Source: Paenibacillus marchantiae (lineage in GTDB: Bacteria > Bacillota > Bacilli > Paenibacillales > Paenibacillaceae). From it: 64,000 nucleotides of DNA. The first letter of the stretch is position 1. Every line of letters starts with the position of its first letter. The notes under the pieces were generated by a model. That model ran no database searches. It was given only the letters and a program-made list of their open reading frames with translations, and had not been told where the DNA came from. Where the stretch lies: the NCBI RefSeq assembly GCF_028771845.1, contig NZ_CP118270.1, positions 5,828,001 through 5,892,000 on the forward strand, in the 5' to 3' direction. Below, piece by piece: positions 26,894 to 35,577 of this stretch. The position numbers and the translations under genes were made by a program.

Positions 26894-27148
26894 TCAGCCT
26901 ACCGCCTGTGCGGAACCTTGCTCAAACGCTGCTTCCACGTACATGGACGTCGATTGCCCGATTAAGTCTACCAATTCTTCCAATGCATCATATTCGTTCT
27001 CCGTATGCTGTGTCTTATAGTTCTGCATCAGGTCCGATATGCGGCGATTGATCTCCTGATACTTGGCATGCTCAGGATGAATCAACTCGTCCAACCGCAG
27101 GTTTCCGTGAAACAAATCCTCGATCAGGTTTGACATGTTATCCTTCAT
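26894..27148 (-). CDS. Small DUF6809-like protein
   Basis: The 84-residue soluble helical protein begins MKDNMSNLIEDLFHGNLRLDE. The LEDLFxGN start and the E-rich ending EAAFEQGSAQAVG are like the DUF6809 group of small Firmicute proteins. It has a GAGGTGA site. Function unknown; it stands alone. Confidence 0.7.
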   Translation of the reverse strand: MKDNMSNLIEDLFHGNLRLDELIHPEHAKYQEINRRISDLMQNYKTQHTENEYDALEELVDLIGQSTSMYVEAAFEQGSAQAVG

Positions 27149-27537
27149 GGTACGGTCACCTCAGGGATATTGTAACTCAGGGGATGAGGTGAGATGATAA
27201 TTTAGCGGGAATTCCGCTAGTATAACTGCGAACGTGACAAGTGGGACATCCCAACCGCTATATTAATAAAGTGGATCATCCTCTATCTAGTCGGATGTGT
27301 CTGCCGAAATATCATCTTCGAAATCCATCCAGCAGACCATTTTCCTTAAGAACCGCTGCTCGAATATTATGTTATCTAATGCCGATTCTCCTTTTAATTG
27401 TTAATCAAGGAAGTGGATTTTCGTTTTCCCACCTCTCAACTGCTCTTGTCTAATGTGAATGGCGTCTAATTTTGAAGCGAAAATATTTATTTGTTGAAAG
27501 CTAGAATACTCCGCTGAGTATTAACCTCCAAGCCTTG
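27149..27537. other. Gene-free stretch
   Basis: About 390 AT-rich bases between the DUF6809-like gene and the stop of the DUF5808 protein. No ribosome site with a convincing frame, no strong hairpin and no repeat were seen. Confidence 0.4.
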
Positions 27538-28623
27538 TTACCGCACCACAACTAACAGTACAATAATTCCGAGACAAGTCAGCCAGCTTACTGGGTGACC
27601 GAAATTTAATCCCCAGCCAACTCCGAACCTTTTCTCGACCATTAGGTTTGGATCTTTGCGATTGAAATAAATCATACCTAATAGCCATTTATCATCATCA
27701 TGGACAGGTCTGACATTGGAGGAATCGTCAGATCGCTCCAAGCGGCTTCCGCCCTGACCAGCCCAGAACGATAAGGCGAAGGCGTATAGGATGATAAAAG
27801 CTATTATAATTAGGATAATGGGGATAGCGAAATTGATGTTAAGCAGAGATATCATGTTTAGTTGCACGACGGAAAACAGGATAACTATTAAGAAGCTTGC
27901 TGTAATCATAAAATATGACCAAGTACGGCGGAATGTTACGTCTTGTCTGATGGAACGGTTAGGATCAGTGGGTTGAACTTGATGCTTCACTCTGCGAATA
28001 CTCCAATTCTCAAATATGAACAAAAGTGTTATGAACACTTGCATGAGCGTAGGCATAAACACAGAACTATAAGATTTAGCTGCATAGCGGTCTACGTTCC
28101 AACTGCTGTTGAAATGGATCGGAATCTGATCAGGAATAAGATCGTAGTTGCGTAGCACAGTTAGAATACTAACACCAATAATTAAAAAATGAATGAGGAA
28201 CCAATTACTAGACAAGCCAATGTTTCTTTCCCGAAATTCAGTGTCCACTGCCATGATCGACGGTTCCGGAGCAATAGGCAGCATAGGTAGTAAACTTTTC
28301 ATTTTGAAATGATAGCTAATGTTTATGACTAGGGAGATTACGACCATGGCGAGTGAATAAGTGACAATGATCCAACTTTGTTGCTTGGAATGTTCAACGT
28401 ATATTAGGCAGATGATGCAAACAATGAATAGGATGGTATGTAAGGTAGCACTAATCCTAGCATATGATTTCCGCATCTGGCGCAGAGGCTCACTGTGGAA
28501 TTGTGCAGCGCTGACGGTGACCCCAAAACTAATCGTCTCTCTTGTTAAATAAGGCATGCTTACCATGAGTAGAATGGTAGGTACAAATACAAAGATCATT
28601 ACCATAACAGGCATTATCGTCAT
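27538..28623 (-). CDS. Multi-pass membrane protein with DUF1648 and DUF5808 domains
   Basis: The 361-residue protein has about eight membrane segments. The middle contains the DUF1648 motif IPIHFNSSWNVDRYAAKS and the C-terminus the DUF5808 motif DDDKWLLGMIYFNRKDPNL followed by FGVGWGLNFG. Such SdpI-related proteins often pair with a GntR-type repressor; none is adjacent here. Start ATG 28623 has AGGAGG 8 bases upstream. The gene is AT-rich relative to its neighbours. Function unknown; envelope or toxin-immunity roles are suggested for relatives. Confidence 0.75.
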   Translation of the reverse strand: MTIMPVMVMIFVFVPTILLMVSMPYLTRETISFGVTVSAAQFHSEPLRQMRKSYARISATLHTILFIVCIICLIYVEHSKQQSWIIVTYSLAMVVISLVINISYHFKMKSLLPMLPIAPEPSIMAVDTEFRERNIGLSSNWFLIHFLIIGVSILTVLRNYDLIPDQIPIHFNSSWNVDRYAAKSYSSVFMPTLMQVFITLLFIFENWSIRRVKHQVQPTDPNRSIRQDVTFRRTWSYFMITASFLIVILFSVVQLNMISLLNINFAIPIILIIIAFIILYAFALSFWAGQGGSRLERSDDSSNVRPVHDDDKWLLGMIYFNRKDPNLMVEKRFGVGWGLNFGHPVSWLTCLGIIVLLVVVR

Positions 28624-28874
28624 ATCATTCGCCTCCTCTTATACATAAGTGTGTATTCGAAAAGAAAAGTCTATAACCCTTATAGCATAATGCCTTTTTG
28701 CATATGATTATCCTATTAAATTAGGATAGGTAATCAACTTGAACATAAATTTAATTATAATCGATTTTAGTGACTATAGGGGTGAAATTAACAATTTATC
28801 CGGATTTTTCGCTACACAGAGTTACTCATCTGACAACTGCAAGATGTACATCAAATCCATCGTTGTAAAACTGG

Positions 28875-29627
28875 CTATTTCTCCTCTGAATATATAAATA
28901 CATAATTCTCTTCATCCGACTGATCTTCTGAGAAAACAAAACCTAACCGATCAAATCCCTTAATATCCCTCACATCTGTAATTTTACGCTCTGCCATATA
29001 ACGTACCATTTCGCCTCTGGCCATTTTGGCCCGGGTTGCCTTTTCAACAATCTTCCCGTCGACCATTTGTCCAAATACACAAGTGATAAATCGGGTTTCC
29101 TCGCTCAGAAAAGGCGTGATGTTTTTGCTATACTCTTTTGAAGCCAAATTCAGGATACAGTCGCTTTCCGATTGAAGCTGATCTGCCAATTTGCTCCCCC
29201 AGAATTGATAGAGTGACTTGAAACCTGGACCTTGCAACTTGCCCTGCATCTCCAACCGATAAGGGGTGACCCCATCCAAAGGCCGTAACATGCCATAAAA
29301 ACCGGATAATATGCGCAAATGCTGCTCCAGATACGCCAGTTCCTCCTTTTGCAACACACCTGGCGACATATACTGATACTGAATACCCTCATAGGCATAG
29401 ATGGCTGGGGTAAGATTTGCTTTTATATTCATATTCCGGATCCGCTCCACGTTCTGTTCGGCGATTGCATCGTTACACTTCCACATTGCTTTGAGTTCAT
29501 CATAGGTTAACTTTTGAAGCAAACTGAGTAGCTGTTCTGATTCGTTTATAAAATGCGGCATCTGTGTCATAGCCATAAGATCGGTATCGATCTTCATCTT
29601 TTTAGCTGGTGATATAATAATCCTCAT
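28875..29627 (-). CDS. yaaA: YaaA-family peroxide stress protein (DUF328)
   Basis: The 250-residue cytosolic protein starts MRIIISPAKKM, the family hallmark, and has LYQFWGSKLADQL, ILNLASKEYSKN and ATRAKMARGEMVRYM. In Escherichia coli YaaA lowers free iron and protects DNA during peroxide stress; it binds DNA and may act on damaged structures. Length is as in the family. The ribosome site is weak (AAGG at 13 bases). Monocistronic. Confidence 0.9.
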   Translation of the reverse strand: MRIIISPAKKMKIDTDLMAMTQMPHFINESEQLLSLLQKLTYDELKAMWKCNDAIAEQNVERIRNMNIKANLTPAIYAYEGIQYQYMSPGVLQKEELAYLEQHLRILSGFYGMLRPLDGVTPYRLEMQGKLQGPGFKSLYQFWGSKLADQLQSESDCILNLASKEYSKNITPFLSEETRFITCVFGQMVDGKIVEKATRAKMARGEMVRYMAERKITDVRDIKGFDRLGFVFSEDQSDEENYVFIYSEEK

Positions 29628-29751
29628 CGTGCTGATCCATCCTTAATCTACCGTTGTTTTTGTCGTTATTCATTGTACAGGATTGGCTAGGTGAATCCAA
29701 TATCTAGGCTTAACTAAATCCATTCATGGTGCCTTTGAAATGACTCAAAAA

Positions 29752-29787
29752 TGAACAAGTCAGCCCACGATTGGACCGGCTTGTTCA
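29752..29787 (-). terminator. Hairpin after the SPFH gene region
   Basis: TGAACAAG and CTTGTTCA with partly paired interior form a stem between the SPFH gene stop and yaaA. Following T content is low, so it is a weak terminator candidate for the SPFH transcript. Confidence 0.4.
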
Positions 29788-29844
29788 TTAGAATTCAACA
29801 CATTAAATTGTTGAAAAAGTAAGGGGTGCATATCAAACCGCTAA

Positions 29845-30723
29845 TTAGGGAGATACGCTCCCCGCGCTGCTATTTTGCTCTGTTTTTGTAGTCGGCAATT
29901 GAATCATTGGCGTATTTGACCCACTTACATATGGAAGGGCTCCATCCCATTTCTTGATGGTTTCATATTCAACGAGTTGACTCGATAATGATTGTTGAAG
30001 CTCTTTATTTGCTTTAGCTTGACCTTCTGCTTCGATCAATAGTTTGTCTGCATTACCTTGTGCTTCCACGCGCTTACGATCTGCTTCTTTTTTGGCGATC
30101 TCAAGTTCAGTCGTTTTACGTTCCAGTTCTTGAGAAGCTTCCACACGCTTATCGATTGCTTCCTGAGTCTTAGCGTCAGGTTGAGGAACACCTACGGTCA
30201 CGTTTGATACAATAAAGCCTAACTCTTTAACGTCATCAGAAAAACGTTGTTGGACATCCACTCCTGCTTCGGATGACTTTTCACCATAAACATCAATGAC
30301 TGTAAACTTGGAAATACCTTTACGAGCTGCGTCACGGAAACGTGTTTTGAGATATGTATCCTCAATTTCTTGAATGCTAATTGGCCCAAATGTATTGAAT
30401 ATAGAAGATACTTTACTTGGTTCTACTTGGTAGTTGTATGCAAAATCAATTGTGATGTTTTTCCCGTCAGAAGTAGCAATCTGAATATCTCTGTATTCAA
30501 CCGTTTGAATTCGGATCGGATATTTCGTCACTTTATCAAACGCTCCAACGAGTTTCCACCCTTGACTTAGTGTACTATCTTTTACGCCTCCATTTGGTGA
30601 ATAGACGACCCCAACATATCCATTAGGAATTCTTGTTAAAAAGAAGGTCACCAGTAACACTCCCACAATAATAACTACTGCAACCGCAATAGCCCCTACT
30701 TTAAACGTCTTTGAATTTTCCAT
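29845..30723 (-). CDS. SPFH/prohibitin-family membrane protein
   Basis: The 292-residue protein has one N-terminal membrane segment (about 10-31), a band-7/SPFH domain (about 34-200, with FAYNYQVEPSKVS and FIVSNVTVGVPQP), and a coiled coil rich in Glu, Lys and Ala (about 195-255). These proteins form ring scaffolds at membrane microdomains or control proteases. Of two ATG codons, 30723 is preferred because GAGGAG is 7 bases upstream. The start overlaps the preceding 52-codon gene by 23 bases, so the two are coupled. Confidence 0.85.
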   Translation of the reverse strand: MENSKTFKVGAIAVAVVIIVGVLLVTFFLTRIPNGYVGVVYSPNGGVKDSTLSQGWKLVGAFDKVTKYPIRIQTVEYRDIQIATSDGKNITIDFAYNYQVEPSKVSSIFNTFGPISIQEIEDTYLKTRFRDAARKGISKFTVIDVYGEKSSEAGVDVQQRFSDDVKELGFIVSNVTVGVPQPDAKTQEAIDKRVEASQELERKTTELEIAKKEADRKRVEAQGNADKLLIEAEGQAKANKELQQSLSSQLVEYETIKKWDGALPYVSGSNTPMIQLPTTKTEQNSSAGSVSP

Positions 30724-30859
30724 CACCATTCTCCTCTTGTTTGAATTTATTGTATTTCTTCAGCAGTCTACCACCTATTTTATTGAATAGCGGGAACATT
30801 AATGACCATAGAATAAATGCTAGGATAAAGATTAAAATGATTCCCCCAATAAATGGCAT
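30701..30859 (-). CDS. Small single-pass membrane protein coupled to the SPFH gene
   Basis: The 52-residue protein MPFIGGIILIFILAFILWSL... has one membrane segment and a basic, charged C-terminus. Start ATG 30859 follows AGGGGAGGA; an upstream extension of 17 codons has no site. The overlap with the SPFH frame and shared membrane location suggest a partner protein. No known family recognised. Confidence 0.7.
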   Translation of the reverse strand: MPFIGGIILIFILAFILWSLMFPLFNKIGGRLLKKYNKFKQEENGDGKFKDV

Positions 30860-31164
30860 ATTCGTCCTCCCCTCTATGGATGTAACCGAGTACAAATTTA
30901 TAAATAGCAACTAATTATATCCTCCTTTATATATACTTTGTAAAATCGTATTCGGTTTCAATGATATTCAGACACCATTCCAATATTCTTCGACCGCTGT
31001 CAATTGAAAAAGAGGGACATAATAATGTGGAAGATTTCCCCAATCCCCTCGCCTGCACAATCAAAATATAAAAGAAACCCCGGTAGCACGTCTGCATTCA
31101 GCAGCGTACAGCCGAGGTTCATCATTATCATTTCAAATAATACATTATTTATCTCTACTTAAAC
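30860..31164. other. Gene-free stretch before the SPFH operon
   Basis: About 305 bases. It holds the SPFH operon promoter region (AT-rich, 30900-30950) and an imperfect hairpin at 31076-31119 belonging to the SleB-like gene. No coding frame is supported. Confidence 0.4.
31076..31119 (-). terminator. Probable terminator of the SleB-like gene
   Basis: AACC-C-CGG pairs with CCG-A-GGTT around an imperfect inner stem; on the minus strand it is followed by the T-rich stretch TTTCTTTTATATTTTG. Confidence 0.55.
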
Positions 31165-32226
31165 TCACCTTGTAAAATCATGCTGCCCAATCGTCAGTAA
31201 TGTTGGTCTGCTCTTACTCCACAACGAAGTCGCAATTTTCGGATTGTAATAATAGAGCGCTCCGTGTGTTGGATCAGTGCCATTCAAAGCTTTACGAGCT
31301 GCCTGATAGGAAGTCTGGGTTGGCTTTGTATTAAACTGTCCATCGTCTATGGCCGTGAACTGCCCTTTTTGGAAAATCACTTTTGGAATTGATGAAGGGA
31401 ATGCATTCGAATGGACTCGGTTCAAGACGACCGCGCCTACAGCAACCTGTCCTTCAAAGGACTCTCCGCGTGCTTCCCCATGAATCAGCTTCGCGAGCTG
31501 GCGCAGCGTGTTACCTTGGGCTGCAGCCTTCTTGTTCAGTCTGTTCAGTGTTGCCGGGCCTGCAATCCCATCCGCACTCAGCCCCTGAGCCTGTTGGAAC
31601 TTACGGACAGCGCCTTTGGTGAGAGACCCATAATACCCCGTCAATCCAGCTTTAAAATACCCCAGTTCGTTTAATTGCTCCTGCAATTGCAGCACATGTT
31701 CACCGCGAACGCCCTGTTCCAGCTTCTGTGCTCCGGCAGGCGGAGCTGCCATCGTGAGACCGAGAGCCATTGCGAAGGCACCGAGAAGCACACTGACTCG
31801 TCCTGCTCTTTTGCCAGCCTTTCTCCCTCTGCGATGGGTGATTTTCCGGCTGATGGTAATAGGTTCCATGTGGTCAGTGCTTGTGTGCAAATCATGCAGA
31901 TCAAGCCTCTCATCTCCGCTATCTAATCTAAACTCTTCATCAAGGCTGTAGATATAGCTCGTCATCTTCATCTGTTTCATTTCTTTCATCTCTTTAACAG
32001 GAGTAAGATCAATCACATCATATCTCCCGTTTATCTCACTTATCTTATCGTTGCCATTATAGCTGTACATTACATTCATACCGACATTATCAGTCACACG
32101 TACTACTTCACACACGCCATTCTGTCCACTCATCATATGCTTTTCATTCATTTTATTCTTCTCATTCATCATATTCTTTTCAATCATTTCACACGTTTGA
32201 TCCATTTCAATTTTGTTCTTCATCAT
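31165..32226 (-). CDS. SleB-like cell wall hydrolase with peptidoglycan-binding domain and long N-terminal extension
   Basis: The 353-residue protein has a peptidoglycan-binding domain (about 168-230: GVRGEHVLQLQEQLNELGYF) and a C-terminal Hydrolase_2 lytic domain (about 240-353: LIHGEARGESFEGQVAVGAV, catalytic Glu in HGEARGE). SleB is a lytic transglycosylase of the spore cortex. Before the signal-like hydrophobic segment (about 145-165) lies an unusual extension of about 120 residues, Met/Lys/Glu-rich with repeated MNEK units. The start at 32226 follows GGAGG by 8 bases. A SigA promoter upstream suggests expression in growing cells, unlike classical sleB. Confidence 0.8.
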   Translation of the reverse strand: MMKNKIEMDQTCEMIEKNMMNEKNKMNEKHMMSGQNGVCEVVRVTDNVGMNVMYSYNGNDKISEINGRYDVIDLTPVKEMKEMKQMKMTSYIYSLDEEFRLDSGDERLDLHDLHTSTDHMEPITISRKITHRRGRKAGKRAGRVSVLLGAFAMALGLTMAAPPAGAQKLEQGVRGEHVLQLQEQLNELGYFKAGLTGYYGSLTKGAVRKFQQAQGLSADGIAGPATLNRLNKKAAAQGNTLRQLAKLIHGEARGESFEGQVAVGAVVLNRVHSNAFPSSIPKVIFQKGQFTAIDDGQFNTKPTQTSYQAARKALNGTDPTHGALYYYNPKIATSLWSKSRPTLLTIGQHDFTR

Positions 32227-32303
32227 TCCATTAACCTCCACTTTTCTGAATCCAGATCCCACTTCTTCCCCCTGAATCCTCACGGCCCTACATCCCGAGT
32301 GTC

Positions 32304-32332
32304 ATTATAGGATATAGAAAAAGTGACGTCTA
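32304..32332 (-). promoter_or_regulatory. SigA-type promoter of the SleB-like gene
   Basis: On the minus strand TAGACG (32332-32327) and TATAAT (32309-32304) are separated by 17 bases. It predicts a start near 32297 and a leader of about 70 bases. Confidence 0.7.
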
Positions 32333-32377
32333 TCGGACCGATGGCGCAGGCGAAAATCCACTCCAAACACATCAAAA

Positions 32378-32417
32378 AGAGGCATGAGCCCATGGTCACG
32401 CCATAGTCATGCCTCTT
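32378..32417 (-). terminator. Terminator of the MFS transporter gene
   Basis: AAGAGGCATGA and TCATGCCTCTT form an 11-bp perfect stem with inner pairing and a T run on the minus strand. Confidence 0.75.
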
Positions 32418-32504
32418 CTTGTATCAACCTTCTGCCGCTTATCCACCCCGTTATAGTCGTAGGCAGGCAGACCCGCACAAAAGTTGCGTTGTATTTATTG
32501 ACAT

Positions 32505-33722
32505 TTATTCGGCCAGTTCCAGACCCTTGGTTTCCCGGCCCAGGAACAGCACAGCCGCAGCGCCAATGAGGATGGTCACGAAGAAAATCGTGAAAATTAG
32601 GCTGATTGCGACCTCACGCTGAACCAGCATACCAACCATCAATGGAGCAAGCACGCCCCCAATCCGGCCTACCGATGTAGCAAGACCCACACCTGTTGAA
32701 CGAACGGAAGTGGGGTACAATTCCGGACTGTATGCGTACAGACCGCCCCAAGCTCCCAGATTGAAGAAGGAAAGACAGATACCTGCGGTCAGGATCGTCG
32801 CTTCCGTTGTTGCCAGTCCAAAAGCAATCGCACTTACTGCTGTCAATGTAAGATAAACGACAAGTACAAATTTGCGGCCAAACCGCTCAATGAAGTACGC
32901 CGCCGTGAAGTAACCTGGCAGCTGTGCGATCGTCATAATCAGCACGTACTGGAAGCTTTTGACCAACGTAAAGCCTTTTGCCATAACAACCGATGGCAAC
33001 CATAAGAACATGCCATAATAAGAGAAAATGACGGTAAACCACAAGATCCAGAGCATCAACGTTGTGCGGCGATGCGGTGCCGACCAAACCGTGGCTACCT
33101 TTTCGCGGAACGTGATTTTCTTAATCTTGGTATTGTTCTTGTAACGAGGCGGGTCCTGAATGGCACGGCGCAGATACAGCGCATAGAACGCTGGAACGGC
33201 ACCAATGGCAAAAGCAATTCTCCAGCCATATTCCGGGATAACAAAGTTGGCAATGAGTGCCGATACAATCCAGCCACCTGCCCAGAAACTCTCCAGTAGT
33301 ACAACTGCACGTCCACGTTCTGCCGTAGGCATCGACTCCGATACCAATGTAGATGCCACGGGCAGCTCTCCGCCGAGGCCGATACCTGCAATCAGACGCA
33401 GTACACACAATACAGCGAATCCGGTGGCCAAGGCTGACAGACCGCTCGCGATCGTAAAGATCAGTAGGGTCCACATCAAAATGGCCTTTCGGCCGAAACG
33501 GTCCGCAAGTGCCCCCGCAAGCAATGCACCGAGCGCCATACCGATGGAGTTGATACTCGTAAGCACCCCGACTTGTCCAGGGCTGAGACTCCATTCCTTG
33601 GCGAGTGCAGCCACGATGAAGGAAATCATGCCGACTTCCATTGCATCAAACAGCCAGCTCATGCCGGCACTGAACAGCAGCTTGCGCTGCTTGGGATTCC
33701 GCAATACTTCCAGTTTGCTCAT
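32505..33722 (-). CDS. MFS transporter, sugar-porter/NiaP-like
   Basis: The 405-residue protein has 12 membrane segments and the loop motifs GALADRFGRKAIL (2-3 loop), ERFGRKFVL and PELYPTSVRSTGVGL. The early acidic segment SWLFDAMEVGMISF is typical of the family that includes the niacin transporter NiaP (YceI) and aromatic-acid carriers. Substrate is uncertain: nicotinate or an aromatic or sugar acid. The start follows AGGGAG. It is downstream of the sugar ABC genes but separated by about 115 bases. Confidence 0.78.
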   Translation of the reverse strand: MSKLEVLRNPKQRKLLFSAGMSWLFDAMEVGMISFIVAALAKEWSLSPGQVGVLTSINSIGMALGALLAGALADRFGRKAILMWTLLIFTIASGLSALATGFAVLCVLRLIAGIGLGGELPVASTLVSESMPTAERGRAVVLLESFWAGGWIVSALIANFVIPEYGWRIAFAIGAVPAFYALYLRRAIQDPPRYKNNTKIKKITFREKVATVWSAPHRRTTLMLWILWFTVIFSYYGMFLWLPSVVMAKGFTLVKSFQYVLIMTIAQLPGYFTAAYFIERFGRKFVLVVYLTLTAVSAIAFGLATTEATILTAGICLSFFNLGAWGGLYAYSPELYPTSVRSTGVGLATSVGRIGGVLAPLMVGMLVQREVAISLIFTIFFVTILIGAAAVLFLGRETKGLELAE

Positions 33723-33836
33723 GTCTTATAGCTCCCTTGATCTCTATGTAGTCATTCTGACACTAAACCATTATTATGCAGAATGATCCAGAAATCAATG
33801 TAAAATACGCATATCCGTTGATCTTCTTCCTATACC

Positions 33837-34652
33837 TTACCCCTTGAGTGAACCCGCTGTCAGACCTGCTACAAAATAACGCTGGAGCAGAATGAACAGC
33901 ACGATCATCGGAATGGCTGTTACCAGTACACCGGTGAGCATCATCGGATAGTTGGTCACGTATTCCCCGCGGAACTGCATGAGTGCGAGTGGTAACGTCA
34001 GCTTGGACTTACTGCTGAGCATCAGCATCGGAATGAGCAGATCATTCCACACCATAACGAGCAGGAACGTGGCTGTAGCTGCCAGAGAAGGTGCGGCGAG
34101 TGGTAGGGCAATCCGTGTATAGAGCCTCCACTCGCTTGCTCCATCCATACTGCCCGCTTCCAGTATTTCCGCATTCAGCATACGCATGAAGCCCGTCAGC
34201 ATAAATACGGAGACCGGCATCAGCATCGCGGCTGAAACTATAATTAGTCCTGTCAGACTGTCCGACCATCCGAGCGTACGCGTCAGGGAATAGATCGGCA
34301 GCATGCTCACTTGGGAAGGAACGATCAGACCTGCAACGAACAAAGCAAACACAATTTTGCCCACACTGCCACCCCAGCGAACAATGGCATAAGCAATCAT
34401 GCTGCTGAGCAACAACTCAATCGCAACGGTACCCAGCGTTACGACCAGACTGTTCCCGAAATACTGCCACATCGGCTGGTTGGGGAACATGCCAGTGAGA
34501 TTGTCCCATGTAAACGGGTCCGGCCAGCTAAATGGACTGATGAAGAAGTTGCTGCTCGTTTTGAACGATGACACAAATACAAAGTACAACGGCACGATGA
34601 TTAGCAGCGCGTACACCAATAAAATCAGGCGGTTGAACCACTTTAGAAACAT
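33837..34652 (-). CDS. Sugar ABC transporter permease, MalG type
   Basis: The 271-residue protein has six membrane segments and the EAA loop EAGSMDGASEWRLYTRIALP that contacts the ATPase. It is the second permease of a carbohydrate-uptake-1 importer, following the other permease by 49 bases with AAAGGAG before the ATG. No ATPase gene accompanies the set, so a shared MsmX-type ATPase is expected. Confidence 0.92.
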   Translation of the reverse strand: MFLKWFNRLILLVYALLIIVPLYFVFVSSFKTSSNFFISPFSWPDPFTWDNLTGMFPNQPMWQYFGNSLVVTLGTVAIELLLSSMIAYAIVRWGGSVGKIVFALFVAGLIVPSQVSMLPIYSLTRTLGWSDSLTGLIIVSAAMLMPVSVFMLTGFMRMLNAEILEAGSMDGASEWRLYTRIALPLAAPSLAATATFLLVMVWNDLLIPMLMLSSKSKLTLPLALMQFRGEYVTNYPMMLTGVLVTAIPMIVLFILLQRYFVAGLTAGSLKG

Positions 34653-34701
34653 GTGAACTCCTTTCTGCCTCTTGTGCAGGATAAATGCTCCAGCAACAAT
34701 A

Positions 34702-35574
34702 TCAATAGCTTACCCGGTCGGCACGCAGCGCCTTGAACTGCAATAACGTCAGCAAAGCGAGCAGAACCAGGAAGATCATCGAACCCGCAGAAGCGAGGCC
34801 AAATGAGTAGCTGCCAAAGGCGGTGTGATAGATATAAGTTGTCAAAATTTCAGTAGCATAGTTCGGGCCTCCGTCTGTCATCGTGAAAATGAGATCAAAA
34901 GCCTTGAAGGATTGAATCGTGGTATAGGCCACGACAATCGTTGCCGAAGGTGCAAGCAAAGGCCAGGTCACGGTACGGAATACCTGCCATTTGCTGCCGC
35001 CATCCATACGTGCTGCTTCGTACAGCTCCGCTGGAATGCCTTGCAGACCTGCGATAAACACGATCATCATCTGCCCGGCATGTGCCCAGACTTGTACAGC
35101 GGCTATCGAGTAGATTGCGATCTTCGGATCACCAATCCAGTTGTGGGCAATGCTCCCCATACCTGCCTCGTTCAATCCATAGTTAATCAACCCGATCGAA
35201 GGATCGTACATAAAAGCCCAGATCAGACCCACCGATACAGAGGACAGAATCGCAGGCAGAAAATAGAGCGCCCGGAGCGCGATGCGTGTCTTTGTGTTAC
35301 GTACCAAAAGCAGCGCCAGAACAAGTGAAATAAAGGTTTGCGCAATGACAACCGTTAACATGAACTCGACGTTGTTGCCAAAAGCTTTGCGAAATACGAT
35401 GCTGCTGAGACTGTCCTTGTAATTATCCAGCCCTACAAATGCATACGACGGGGATACCCCGTCCCAATCCGTAAAGGAGTAGAACAGCCCCGTCAATGTA
35501 GGAAATACGAACAGTGCAACGTACAGCAGCAACCCGGGTAACAAAAACAGGGATAGCTGAATACGGTTCTTCAT
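34702..35574 (-). CDS. Sugar ABC transporter permease, MalF type
   Basis: The 290-residue protein has six membrane segments and the EAA loop EAARMDGGSKWQVFRTVTWP. It starts 3 bases after the binding-protein stop codon with only a weak site (GGGAAA), indicating translational coupling. With the MalG-type permease it forms the membrane channel. The substrate is likely an oligosaccharide or glycoside but is not defined. Confidence 0.92.
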   Translation of the reverse strand: MKNRIQLSLFLLPGLLLYVALFVFPTLTGLFYSFTDWDGVSPSYAFVGLDNYKDSLSSIVFRKAFGNNVEFMLTVVIAQTFISLVLALLLVRNTKTRIALRALYFLPAILSSVSVGLIWAFMYDPSIGLINYGLNEAGMGSIAHNWIGDPKIAIYSIAAVQVWAHAGQMMIVFIAGLQGIPAELYEAARMDGGSKWQVFRTVTWPLLAPSATIVVAYTTIQSFKAFDLIFTMTDGGPNYATEILTTYIYHTAFGSYSFGLASAGSMIFLVLLALLTLLQFKALRADRVSY

Positions 35575-35577
35575 CGT

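Noticed and set aside
33205-33786. A 193-codon plus-strand frame opposite the MFS transporter
   Set aside because: It is antisense to a well-supported 12-segment transporter; the Ala/Pro/Ser-rich composition is typical of shadow frames.
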